64,000 bases of DNA from Labilithrix sp. (GTDB taxonomy: Bacteria; Myxococcota_A; Polyangia; Polyangiales; Polyangiaceae). The position numbers were made by a program, and so were the translations under genes. Shown in pieces: positions 53,322 through 62,712 of the stretch; the stretch's first letter is position 1; each line of letters opens with the position of its first letter. The notes beneath the pieces are model-generated. The model had not been told where the DNA came from. It saw nothing but the letters and a program-made list of their open reading frames with translations, and searched no databases. The stretch is from positions 496,001 through 560,000 of the forward strand of contig JAHBWE010000002.1 of the NCBI GenBank assembly GCA_019637155.1, written 5' to 3'.

Positions 53322-54241
53322 CGCGTCGCTGGCTGGCGGCGCTCACGACGATCCTCGTGCTGCTCGCGCCTGCGACCGCCCGCGCGCAGGCCTCTCCTCC
53401 GCCGGCGAAGATCCAGGCCGAGGCGTTCTTCAACGACGCGCGCGGCCTGCTCGACAAGGGCGACGTCGCGGGGGCGTGCGATCTCTTCTCGAAGAGCCAG
53501 GGCCTCGATCCCGCGGTCGGCACGCTCTTGAACCTCGGCTCTTGCTACGAGCGCCTCGGCCGCACCGCGAGCGCGTGGGCGGCGTACCAGCAGGCGGTGA
53601 GCCTCGCGAACGTGCAGAACCAGACCCAGCGCGCGGCGATCGCGAAGGCGGACGCCGCGCGCCTCGAGCCGCGCCTCGCGAGGCTCACGATCGTGGTGGA
53701 GTCGCCGCCGCCGGGGCTCGCCGTCACGCGCAACGGCGAGGTGGTCGACGCGAACGTGCTCGATCGCGCGGTCCCGGTCGACGCCGGTCCGCAGCGCGTG
53801 CACGCGAGCGCGCCGGAGCACGAGCCGTGGGACGGCACCGTGAACGCGAGCGACGGCGCGGAGGCGACGATCAAGGTGCCGCGCCTCGTGAAGCTCGAGC
53901 CCGCGAAGCCGCCCCCGCCGCCGGAGAAGCGGACGTCGTACTTGCCGCTCGGGCTCGAGATCGGCGGCGGCGCGCTCCTCGCCGGCGGGCTCGTGTTCGG
54001 CGGGCTCTCGTTCTCGAAGTGGTCCGACGTGGAGGACCGCTGCCCCGGCGCGACCTGCGCGAGCGAGGACATCCGGCGCGACACGAACGCGGACGTGGGC
54101 TCGGCGCGCACGTTCGCGATGGTCAGCACGATCGGGATCGCGGTGGGCGCCGTCGTGCTGGGGGCCGGCATCGTCCTCCATCTGCTCGACACGGGAGTGA
54201 CCAGCGCGAAGACCCGGTCGATCCGATCGTTCACGTTCTGA
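53318..54241 (+). CDS. TPR/PEGA-type envelope protein
   Basis: 307 residues. Signal peptide (WLAALTTILVLLAPATARAQ). Tetratricopeptide-like helices cover about 30-110 (EAFFNDARGLLDKGDVAGAC, LLNLGSCYERLGRTASAWAA). A PEGA-like beta segment covers about 120-200. Two transmembrane helices near the C-terminus (about 213-230 and 267-290) flank a loop with two Cys (CPGATC). ATG overlaps the kinase stop, so it is likely a dedicated partner, perhaps the sensor or scaffold. Confidence 0.78.
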   Translation: MTRRWLAALTTILVLLAPATARAQASPPPAKIQAEAFFNDARGLLDKGDVAGACDLFSKSQGLDPAVGTLLNLGSCYERLGRTASAWAAYQQAVSLANVQNQTQRAAIAKADAARLEPRLARLTIVVESPPPGLAVTRNGEVVDANVLDRAVPVDAGPQRVHASAPEHEPWDGTVNASDGAEATIKVPRLVKLEPAKPPPPPEKRTSYLPLGLEIGGGALLAGGLVFGGLSFSKWSDVEDRCPGATCASEDIRRDTNADVGSARTFAMVSTIGIAVGAVVLGAGIVLHLLDTGVTSAKTRSIRSFTF

Positions 54242-54255
54242 CCGGCATTTGCGGG

Positions 54256-54271
54256 TGGCACGCCACCTGCT
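54256..54271 (+). promoter_or_regulatory. Near-consensus sigma-54 promoter (-24/-12)
   Basis: TGGCACG (54256-54262), CCAC, CTGCT (54267-54271): GG at 54257-58 and GC at 54269-70 separated by exactly 10 bp, against the consensus TGGCACG-N4-TTGCA/T. It lies in the 33-bp gap before the copper monooxygenase gene. The predicted start (about 54282) is 2 nt before ATG 54284, implying a leaderless transcript, or that the match is chance. Confidence 0.45.
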
Positions 54272-54283
54272 CCAATGGTCGGC

Positions 54284-55636
54284 ATGAACCTCGTTCGCAC
54301 CGTCGTCGTCCTCCTCGCGCTCGCTGGATGCGGGGACGGCGCCGCCCTCGAAGCGACCGAGCGCGACAGGGCGAAGGGCCCGGACGGTGGGGCGGAGCCG
54401 ATCGGCACGACGCCGGACGGCGAGCCGATCGTGACCACGAAGACGGGGCTCCCGTGCGACGTCGACGCCGTGCTCAAGCCCTGCCAGACCTGCCACGGCG
54501 CGCAGCCGGCGTACGGCGCGGGCGTGCCGCTCGTCACGTGGGACGATCTCCAGCGGCCGGGGCCCGGCGGCGCCGGCAAGGTCCTCGACCTCGTCGGGCA
54601 GCGCATCGCCGACGACGCGCGGCCGATGCCGCCGAGCCCGAACCCGCGCCTCACGGCGGAGGCGCGCGCGACCTACGACGGGTGGGTGAAGGCGGGCGCG
54701 CCGGCGAGCGACGCGACGTGCACCGGCAAGGCGCCGGAGGCGGGCGTGAAGGCGCTCTCGTGCACGCCGGACACGGTGCTCACCGCGAAGAAGGACTTCG
54801 TGATGGAGCCCGGCTCCGCGCTCGATCAGTACGTGTGCTTCGGCGTCGACGTGAACCTCGCGAAGAAGCGCCACATCACCGCGCTCGCGCCGAAGGTCGA
54901 CAACGCGAAGATCGTGCATCACATCCTCCTCTTCCAATCGAACACGGCGGTGAGCGGCGATCCGTTCCCGTGCGAGGCCTTCGGCTCCGCGGCGTGGAAG
55001 CTCGTCGCGGGCTGGGCGCCGGGCGGCGACAACCTCGAGCTCCCGAAGGAGGCGGGCTTCCCGGAGGAGGCCGGCGCGACGCACTGGGTGATCCAGATGC
55101 ACTACAACAACGCGACCGCGAAGACGGGCACCGATCGCAGCGGCTACGAGCTGTGCACGACGGAGGACCTCCGCCCGAACGACGCCGGCGTGATGGCGCT
55201 CGGCTCGATCTCGTTCGCGATCCCGCCGCGCTCGGAGACGACGATCCGCTGCGACTACGCGGTCGACCACCGCCTCAACGGCGCGACCTTCTTCAACGCG
55301 TCGCCGCACATGCACACGCGCGGCGCGTCGATGACGACCGAGCGCCTGCCGAACCTCGGACGAGGGACGCCGGAGCCGGTCTTCGAGCAGAAGGCGTTCT
55401 CGTTCGAGGCGCAGGCGAACTTCCCGATCGACAAGAAGGTGCAGCTCGGCGACGTGCTCCGGACGCGCTGCGGATGGAAGAACCCGAGCGACCTCACGCT
55501 CGGCTTCGGCGAAGGCACGAACGACGAGATGTGCTTCAACTTCATCGGGTACTACCCCGCGGTGAAGGAGCTCTCGATCGGCGTGCCGTTCACGTGGGTG
55601 ACGCCGGCGACGCTCTCGCTGTGCACGCCGGAGTGA
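54284..55636 (+). CDS. Copper type II monooxygenase (PHM/DBH-like) with cytochrome-c motif, lipoprotein
   Basis: 450 residues. Lipobox ALAGC (Cys16). An N-terminal segment holds CQTCHG (Cys67, Cys70, His71), a c-type heme signature, in a context resembling a planctomycete/myxobacterial cytochrome-c domain (DLVGQRIADDARPMPPSP). Residues about 150-430 match the ascorbate-dependent copper monooxygenase fold: His212-His213 (VHHILLF, CuA-type), GWAPGG, His342-x-His344 (SPHMHTRG) and Met416 (NDEMCFNF, CuB-type). It likely hydroxylates an exported peptide or small molecule. Start at ATG 54284 or ATG 54275, three codons upstream; neither has a clear Shine-Dalgarno. Confidence 0.83.
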   Translation: MNLVRTVVVLLALAGCGDGAALEATERDRAKGPDGGAEPIGTTPDGEPIVTTKTGLPCDVDAVLKPCQTCHGAQPAYGAGVPLVTWDDLQRPGPGGAGKVLDLVGQRIADDARPMPPSPNPRLTAEARATYDGWVKAGAPASDATCTGKAPEAGVKALSCTPDTVLTAKKDFVMEPGSALDQYVCFGVDVNLAKKRHITALAPKVDNAKIVHHILLFQSNTAVSGDPFPCEAFGSAAWKLVAGWAPGGDNLELPKEAGFPEEAGATHWVIQMHYNNATAKTGTDRSGYELCTTEDLRPNDAGVMALGSISFAIPPRSETTIRCDYAVDHRLNGATFFNASPHMHTRGASMTTERLPNLGRGTPEPVFEQKAFSFEAQANFPIDKKVQLGDVLRTRCGWKNPSDLTLGFGEGTNDEMCFNFIGYYPAVKELSIGVPFTWVTPATLSLCTPE

Positions 55637-55641
55637 AGCGC

Positions 55642-56841
55642 TCAGCTCCCCGCGACGAACACGATCTCGATCCGCGCGTTCTTCTCGCGGCGCTTCGCGT
55701 CGGCGGGATCGAAGACGGGCGCGCGCGCGCCGGCTTGCTCCACCTTCGTCTTCGCGGCGGGCGCCCCGCCGGCGGCGAGCGCCTTCGTGATCTCGTCGGC
55801 GCGCTTCGTGTCGTTCGCGGTCTCCGCCGCGGTCGGGGTCGAGGCGTCGTGGACGACGACCTGGACGCCGAAGGTCGGGTGCGCGGCGGCGATGCGCCCG
55901 AGGTCCTTGAGCGTCGTCTCCGCTTCGGTCGTGAGCTTGTCGCCTTTGAAGAGGCCGCGCAGCGTGACGACGACGCCGCGCTCGTCGCGCGCGGGCGCGA
56001 GATCGAAGGTGCTCTTCGGATCGGCCGCGCGGGAGAGCTCGCCGAGGAGCGCGTCCGCGGCGTCGGGATCGCCGGCCTTCTCCGCGCGGCGCGCCTTCGT
56101 GAGCGCGCTCAGGCACGCGGCGCGCGCGCGGCTCGCGGCGTCGATCGGCGCCGGCTTCGGGTCGGCGGCGAGCTTCTTCTCGAGGTCGGCGGCGGCGGTC
56201 TCGGCCTCGGCGAGGCCGGGGGCTTGGGGGGAGACGATGCGCGCCGCGCTGCAGAGCAGGCGCGCCTGCGTCGCGAGCGACTGCGCGGCGACGAGGCGGG
56301 CCTTCTCGCGCGCCGCGTCGGCGGGGCCGCTCGCGGCGGGCTGGAGCGCCTCGCGCGCGATCTTGAGCTGCTTGTCGAGGTCGTCCGCCTCGCGCTCGGC
56401 CGCCTTGCGCGCGGCGGCGAAGCGCTGGCCTTCGTCCTCCTTCTTCGCGAGCGCGTCCTTCGCCTGCGTCTCTTCCTCCGTCGCGCGGGCGAGGCGCGCG
56501 AGCGCGATCGCGTGCTGGTACGACGCGATCGCGCGCTCGGCGTGGAGCTCGGCGCCGATCGAGTCCCCCGCTTTCTCTGCCTCTTTCGCGGCGCGGAGCG
56601 CCTGGTCGCCCTCGGCGAAGGCGAGCGGCGCGAGGGTCTGCGCGTCGCGGCCGTCGAGGCTCGCGCGCGCGCGATCGGCCTCGGCGACGCGCGCGATGCC
56701 CGACACGGTCGCGCCGCCGCACGCGGACGTGAGGGCGAACAGGAACCCCAGCGCGGCAAAAGGCAGTACCCGCCAGCGCCCCAGACCGAAGACGTAGCGA
56801 ACGGCCGGTGCCTCGTGCGAGGCCCTGAAAAAGAACGTCAC
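55642..56841 (-). CDS. OmpA-like lipoprotein with long coiled-coil
   Basis: 399 residues. Signal and lipobox LTSACGG (Cys41), or a shorter signal from a later start. A helical, Ala/Glu/Lys-rich region covers about 55-260 (coiled-coil periodicity). The C-terminal domain (about 275-399) has the OmpA/Pal-like order: GVVVTLRGLFKG, LKDLGRIAAAHPTFGVQVVV, KRADEITKALAAGG and REKNARIEIVFV. The usual N-x2-L-S-x2-R-A peptidoglycan motif is replaced by TKRADEITKAL, so peptidoglycan binding is uncertain. ATG overlaps the stop of the upstream gene (ATGA). Confidence 0.75.
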   Translation of the reverse strand: MTFFFRASHEAPAVRYVFGLGRWRVLPFAALGFLFALTSACGGATVSGIARVAEADRARASLDGRDAQTLAPLAFAEGDQALRAAKEAEKAGDSIGAELHAERAIASYQHAIALARLARATEEETQAKDALAKKEDEGQRFAAARKAAEREADDLDKQLKIAREALQPAASGPADAAREKARLVAAQSLATQARLLCSAARIVSPQAPGLAEAETAAADLEKKLAADPKPAPIDAASRARAACLSALTKARRAEKAGDPDAADALLGELSRAADPKSTFDLAPARDERGVVVTLRGLFKGDKLTTEAETTLKDLGRIAAAHPTFGVQVVVHDASTPTAAETANDTKRADEITKALAAGGAPAAKTKVEQAGARAPVFDPADAKRREKNARIEIVFVAGS

Positions 56842-57359
56842 TGCGCACCTCCCGCGTCGCGGGCCGGCGCGGCCTTCGGCTTCGGCGCGCCGCCGTCGGT
56901 GATGTTCGCGGCGGCGCTGGTGCGGGCGGGCTGCTCCTTCTCCTTGCCGGGCGCGGCCTCGAGCTGGGCGCGGAGGCGGCCGCTCTGCGCGACGGCCTCC
57001 TCGAGGAGGGCGCGCTCGCGATCGGAGACGAGGCCGGCGTCGGTCGCCCGGAGGCGCGCGGTGACGGCGCTCTCCTCGACGACGGCGGCCTTCGCCGCGT
57101 CACGCGCCGCGTCGGCCCACCTCTTGGCGACCGCGTCGGCGAGGCGGGCGTGGGCCTCGTCGCCCTTCGTCCGCAGCTGGGCCCCGCGTTCGAGTGCGGC
57201 GCGAGATCGCGTCACGTACTCGTTTGCGACGTCTTTCTTCGGCGAAGCGGCCACCTCTTTGAGTGTGGCCTCGGCCGTGCTCCGGTCGTCCCCCGTCGCT
57301 GCTGCAGCAAAAGCGAGGCATCCCGCGAGGATGAGCACCCCAGCCAGTTTCGCGCGCAT
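56838..57359 (-). CDS. Helical envelope protein partner of the OmpA-like gene
   Basis: 173 residues. N-terminal signal (AGVLILAGCLAFAAAA; a Cys at 14 could be lipidated or the site may be SPase I). The rest is almost entirely helical, Ala/Arg/Glu rich (SRAALERGAQLRTKGDEAHA), with a Pro/Lys tail. No family recognised. Its stop overlaps the OmpA-like gene start by 4 bp, so the two are co-expressed. The pair converges with the monooxygenase gene. Confidence 0.65.
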   Translation of the reverse strand: MRAKLAGVLILAGCLAFAAAATGDDRSTAEATLKEVAASPKKDVANEYVTRSRAALERGAQLRTKGDEAHARLADAVAKRWADAARDAAKAAVVEESAVTARLRATDAGLVSDRERALLEEAVAQSGRLRAQLEAAPGKEKEQPARTSAAANITDGGAPKPKAAPARDAGGAQ

Positions 57360-57480
57360 GGGGCGGCTTTACAGGGCCTTTGGCCCGGCGTCGATGGTCT
57401 TTCCCGGAGATTTCAGCAGCGTCTCCGCCAAAAGATGGCATGGCCGTGACGCCGTGTTCATGGCACAGGGGCCGCCGCGC

Positions 57481-58743
<1,263 letters not shown>

Positions 58744-58785
58744 GGCTTTTCAACGTCAGGGCCCTCGCGCTGCGCGCTCGGGGCG

Positions 58786-58812
58786 CTTCGCGACCGCTTG
58801 AGCGGCCGCTTT
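58786..58812. terminator. GC-rich hairpin, possible terminator
   Basis: CCGC-TTGA-GCGG (58794-58805) within a longer GC-rich inverted region and followed by TTTCT, after the choice-of-anchor L gene and before the kinase promoter. The weak T-tract makes this uncertain. Confidence 0.35.
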
Positions 58813-58838
58813 CTGGGGCCCCTTTCCTCCCCCTCGCC

Positions 58839-58866
58839 TTGACCGGGTATCCCACCGGCGGATACT
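58839..58866 (+). promoter_or_regulatory. Sigma-70-like promoter of the second Ser/Thr kinase, likely leaderless
   Basis: TTGACC (58839-58844), 16-bp spacer, GATACT (58861-58866). The predicted start (about 58873-58876) coincides with the GTG start codon at 58876, so the transcript would begin at or just before the codon. Confidence 0.55.
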
Positions 58867-58875
58867 CCATCTAGG

Positions 58876-60723
58876 GTGAGCGGAACGGCGCGCAGCAATC
58901 GACCGTCGTCCGCCTATCAGAAGGCGGCTGCCGTCACACAGTTCGGGAAATACCAGCTGTTCGCGAGCCTCGGCAAAGGGGGCATGGCCGACGTGTTCCT
59001 GTCGGTCGCGCGCGGGCAGATGGGGTTCAACAAGCTCGCCGTCGTCAAGCGGCTGCGGCCCGCGCTCGCCGAAGAGGTCGCCTTTCGGAACATGTTCCTC
59101 GACGAGGCGCGGCTCGCGGCGCGCCTCAACCATCCGAACATCGTCCACACCTACGAGGTCGGCGAAGAGCGCGGCGTCTACTTCATCGCGATGGAGTACC
59201 TGGAGGGGCAGTCCCTCAACAAGGTGCAGAAGGAGCTCGTTCGCAACAAGCAGCGCATGCCGCCCGAGCTCGCGGCGCGCATCGTCGCCGACGCGCTCGC
59301 GGGGCTCGGCCACGCGCACGAGCTCCGCGACTACGACGGGCGATCGCTCAACGTCATCCATCGCGACGTGTCCCCGCACAACATCTTCGTGACCTACGAC
59401 GGGCACACGAAGCTGATGGACTTCGGCATCGCGAAGGCCGACACGTCCTCGACCGAGACCGAGGTAGGCATCCTCAAAGGCAAGGTCGCGTACATGTCGC
59501 CCGAGCAGGCGATGGGGCAGAAGATCGACCTGCGATCGGACCTCTTCGCGATGGGCATCGTGCTGTGGGAGCTCCTCGCGCAGCAGCGGCTCATGACGGG
59601 CGAGAACGCGGCGAACACGCTCCATCGCTTGATGAACGAGCCGATCCCGCACATCGCCGACATCGCGCCGGGCATCGACATGGAGCTCGATCGCATCGTC
59701 GCGATCTCGCTCGAGAAGGATCCGAGCCACCGCTTCCAGACCGCGGGCGAGATGCGCTCCGCGCTCGAGGCGTGGCTCGCGCGCTGCCCCGCGCCGGCGC
59801 GCCAGGAAGAGGTGAGCCGCCAGATGAACGGGCTCTTCGGCAGCGTCCGCGCCGAGGTGCAGGCGCAGGTCCAGCGCCACATGGCGAACGTGAACGCGGC
59901 GACGAACACGAAGGAGCTCCAGGCGCTCACGCAGGAGTCGCTCGAGCGGATGGCGCAGGACGGCAATCACATCAGCGGCGCGCTGATGCGGCTCGGCACG
60001 AGCGGCAGCGGGAGCGGCAGCGGCGTCATCGCGAACTACGGCGGCCTCTCCTCGAACCCGTCCAACTTCCCGAGCTTCCCGCCGTCGACGCCGTCCGGCG
60101 TGGGGTCGTTCCCGCCGATGCCGTCGTCGTCGCCCCACCTCGGCAGCATGCAGGAGCCGGCGCCACGCTCGAACGCGCTCCTCATCGTCATCACGATCGG
60201 CTGCTTCGTCCTCGCCGCGCTGCTCATCATCTTGTTCGGGTGGAAGCGCCAGAGCTCCGTCATCGACGGCCCCGTCGCCGCGGCGCCCCCTCCAACCCCG
60301 AGCCCGACCCCCTCCGAAGCGACGTCGACCGCGCCGCAGCCGACCGCGGTCGAGACGATCAACGCGCCGATCGAGATCGTGAGCTCCTCGCCCGCCCCGG
60401 CCCCGGCCCCGAAGCCGGTCGCGAGTCCGCGGCCCGCGCCGCAGCCGACGCCGCGCCCCTCGCCCGCGCCGGTCTCGAAGCCGGCCGCGCCGTCGCCGGG
60501 GCCGGCGGAGGAGCCCGGCTACGTGACGGTGAGCTCGTATCCGTGGGCGAAGGTCACCGAGAACGGCAAGGTCATCTGCGCCGTCACGCCGTGCAACAAG
60601 ATCGCGATGAGCCCCGGGACGCACACGCTCACGTTCGAGAACGGCGAGACGGGGCAGAAGACGAACGCCACGGTCCAGATCAAGCCGGGCGAGACGACGC
60701 CCAAGAACATCGGCTTCAAGTAG
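58876..60723 (+). CDS. Ser/Thr protein kinase with PEGA domain
   Basis: 615 residues from GTG 58876. Kinase about 26-290: SLGKGGMADVFL loop, Lys58 (VVKRL), HRDVSPHN with Asp164, DFG at 182-184, YMSPEQAM. A helical linker follows (300-400), then a Ser/Gly/Pro-rich region, one transmembrane helix (about 433-458, LLIVITIGCFVLAALLIILFGW), a Pro/Ala tract and a C-terminal PEGA domain (about 550-615) outside the membrane: YVTVSSYPWAKVTENGK, KIAMSPGTHTL. The kinase is cytosolic with an external PEGA sensor-like end. A substrate-binding protein gene follows after 22 bp. Confidence 0.93.
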   Translation: MSGTARSNRPSSAYQKAAAVTQFGKYQLFASLGKGGMADVFLSVARGQMGFNKLAVVKRLRPALAEEVAFRNMFLDEARLAARLNHPNIVHTYEVGEERGVYFIAMEYLEGQSLNKVQKELVRNKQRMPPELAARIVADALAGLGHAHELRDYDGRSLNVIHRDVSPHNIFVTYDGHTKLMDFGIAKADTSSTETEVGILKGKVAYMSPEQAMGQKIDLRSDLFAMGIVLWELLAQQRLMTGENAANTLHRLMNEPIPHIADIAPGIDMELDRIVAISLEKDPSHRFQTAGEMRSALEAWLARCPAPARQEEVSRQMNGLFGSVRAEVQAQVQRHMANVNAATNTKELQALTQESLERMAQDGNHISGALMRLGTSGSGSGSGVIANYGGLSSNPSNFPSFPPSTPSGVGSFPPMPSSSPHLGSMQEPAPRSNALLIVITIGCFVLAALLIILFGWKRQSSVIDGPVAAAPPPTPSPTPSEATSTAPQPTAVETINAPIEIVSSSPAPAPAPKPVASPRPAPQPTPRPSPAPVSKPAAPSPGPAEEPGYVTVSSYPWAKVTENGKVICAVTPCNKIAMSPGTHTLTFENGETGQKTNATVQIKPGETTPKNIGFK

Positions 60724-60745
60724 ATCCGTGCGATAATCCGCGGCG

Positions 60746-62173
60746 ATGGGGCTCGTGACGGCACGACTCGCGGTGGTGGGCGCCTGCTTCGCGTGTGGCG
60801 CCGTCGCGGCGGCCTCGCCGCTCCTGGGCGCGTGCGCGAAGGAGGCCCCCAAGCCGTCGGCCGAGCCGCCGATCACGATCGGCGTCTCGCTCGGCCTCAC
60901 GAAGGGGCTCGCGAGCGTCGCCGCGCCGATCCGCGACGCGATCCGGAGCGCGGAGGGAGAGATCAACGCGTCGGGCGGGCTGCTCGGCCGGCGCGTCGTG
61001 TTCGACGTCGTCGACGACGGCAGCGACGAGGCCGACCTCGCGAAGAGCGTCGCGCAGGGCTTCGCCGATCGCGACGTCGCCGCCGTCATCGGCCCGGTCG
61101 GGAGCGGGCAGGTGAAGGCGACGCAGGACGTCCTCTTCCAGAAGCAGATCATCCAGATCTCGCCGTCGGCGACGTCGACGGAGCTCACGACGATCCAGCC
61201 GGCGAAGGATCGCTATCTCTTCCGCACGACGCCCGCCGACGACTTCCAGGGCGCGGCCGTCATCCTGTTCGCGACGAAGACGCCCGGCGGGCTCGGCGAC
61301 GCCGGCGTCGGCGCGGTCGGGGCGGACGCGGGCGTCGTGGGCGCCACCTGCGACAAGCTCGCGCTGGTCTACATCGACAACGCGTACGGCGTGCCGATGG
61401 CGAAGGTCATCACCGACAGCTTCCCGAAGCGCGGCCCGAACAAGGAGATCGTCGCCGAGCTGAAGGTCGCGGTCGCGCCCGCGTCGAGCTACGCCGACGT
61501 CGTCGGGCCGATCCTCGAGAAGAAGCCGCAGTGCATGGCGCTGATCACGTACGACGACGTCGCGGCGCAGTTCGTCGCCGACCTCAAGGCCGCCCCTGGC
61601 TACGCCGCGCTCGACAGCGGCTTCTTCATCATCGGCACCGACGGCGTGTACACGTCGGCCTTCCTCGCGAAGAGCCGCCAGGACGAGGCGGACGACACGA
61701 GCGCCTCCACCGCGGAGGGCGTCTTCGGCACGAACCCGGACACGCAGCCCGGCACGAGCGAGTACAACCGCTTCCGCACGATCTACTCGTCGTACTTCCC
61801 GCTCCGCCCGACCGACGACGCGCCCGCTTTCACCGCCAACGCCTTCGACGCCGCGGTGCTCATCGCGTTCGCGATCCAGAAGGCCGGCACCGCCACCGAT
61901 CGCGCCGCGATCCGCGACGCGCTGAAGGAGGTCTCCGCCCCGCCGGGCCGCCCCATCTCGCCGTCGGAGATCACCGAGGGCCTCGTCGAGCTCCGGGGCG
62001 GCGGGGACATCGACTACAAGGGCGCGTCCGGCAACGTCGACTTCCAGTCGAACGGCAACGTGAACGGCGGCTTCATCGTCTGGCAGGCGGTGCGGGAGGC
62101 GACGACGAAGAAGATCGTCTACAAGACCGTGGCGCGCTTCACCACCGAGGAGCTCGTGGAGCAGGTGCGGTGA
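60746..62173 (+). CDS. Leu/Ile/Val-type substrate-binding lipoprotein
   Basis: 475 residues. Signal ending in LLGAC (Cys29 by count), then a type 1 periplasmic binding protein of the LivJ/ANF-receptor fold: ITIGVSLGLTKGL, INASGGLLGRRVVFDVVDD, AVIGPVGSGQVKA, IIQISPSATSTELT, FFIIGTDGVYTSAFL, FTANAFDAAVLIAFAIQKAG. No permease or ATPase genes accompany it, so it is more likely a receptor than part of a transporter. It is between a PEGA-kinase and two unknown exported or cytosolic proteins. GATAAT at 60732-60737 may serve as its own -10 element. Confidence 0.85.
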   Translation: MGLVTARLAVVGACFACGAVAAASPLLGACAKEAPKPSAEPPITIGVSLGLTKGLASVAAPIRDAIRSAEGEINASGGLLGRRVVFDVVDDGSDEADLAKSVAQGFADRDVAAVIGPVGSGQVKATQDVLFQKQIIQISPSATSTELTTIQPAKDRYLFRTTPADDFQGAAVILFATKTPGGLGDAGVGAVGADAGVVGATCDKLALVYIDNAYGVPMAKVITDSFPKRGPNKEIVAELKVAVAPASSYADVVGPILEKKPQCMALITYDDVAAQFVADLKAAPGYAALDSGFFIIGTDGVYTSAFLAKSRQDEADDTSASTAEGVFGTNPDTQPGTSEYNRFRTIYSSYFPLRPTDDAPAFTANAFDAAVLIAFAIQKAGTATDRAAIRDALKEVSAPPGRPISPSEITEGLVELRGGGDIDYKGASGNVDFQSNGNVNGGFIVWQAVREATTKKIVYKTVARFTTEELVEQVR

Positions 62174-62682
62174 AGCGGCTCGTCACGCTCGTCGCGTTCG
62201 CGCTCGGCCTCGTGACGGTGGCCGCGTGCCAGGACCCTCCGCCGTCGAAGGGCACGTACACGATCGCGTTCCCGTCGACCGCGGCCGCGGTCGCGACCGA
62301 CTTCGTGCAGGTCCTCGTCTTCGACGTCGGGAGCGCCGATCGCGGCTCGCTCTGTCAGGACCTCATCACGAAGCGGCAGACGAGCCCGGAGACGCTCACG
62401 CCGAGCATCGACCCGCCGGAGCGGCCGGTGAACATCTGCGCGATGCTCGGCGGGCGGCTGCCGCTGACGTTGCCGTACGGCGAGCACGCGCTCCTCGCCG
62501 TCGCGCAGCGGCAGGACTCGGAGGATCAGCTGAAGGACTTCATGATCGGCTGCGCGATCATGACGATCGGCGAGGGCGACGCGCCGATCTCGATCCCGGT
62601 GCGCCTCGTCAACGTGAGCCAGCCCGTCCCGCAGACGAGGTGCGCCTCCGTCGGCGAGTTCTGCGACGAGAAGTGTCTCTGA
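62170..62682 (+). CDS. Small hypothetical lipoprotein
   Basis: 170 residues. GTG start overlaps the stop of the binding-protein gene (GTGA). Lipobox TVAAC (Cys20), then a beta-rich domain (YTIAFPSTAAAVATDFVQVL) with six Cys (SLCQDL, ICAML, GCAIMT, RCASVGEFCDEKC), probably disulphide-bonded. No family recognised; co-translated with the binding protein and possibly its partner. Confidence 0.65.
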   Translation: MKRLVTLVAFALGLVTVAACQDPPPSKGTYTIAFPSTAAAVATDFVQVLVFDVGSADRGSLCQDLITKRQTSPETLTPSIDPPERPVNICAMLGGRLPLTLPYGEHALLAVAQRQDSEDQLKDFMIGCAIMTIGEGDAPISIPVRLVNVSQPVPQTRCASVGEFCDEKCL

Positions 62683-62712
62683 ATCGCGGCGCGCTCGTCG
62701 TAGCCTAGGCCC

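Noticed and set aside
53312..57103. Open frame of about 1260 codons on the minus strand
   Set aside because: Overlaps the TPR and monooxygenase genes in antisense and the OmpA-like gene in another frame; low-complexity translation.
57455..57475. GG-N10-GC pattern before the choice-of-anchor L gene (TGGCACAGGGGCCGCC)
   Set aside because: The -12 half is poor and the site is within 30 bp of the ATG; such spacing is expected by chance in GC-rich DNA.
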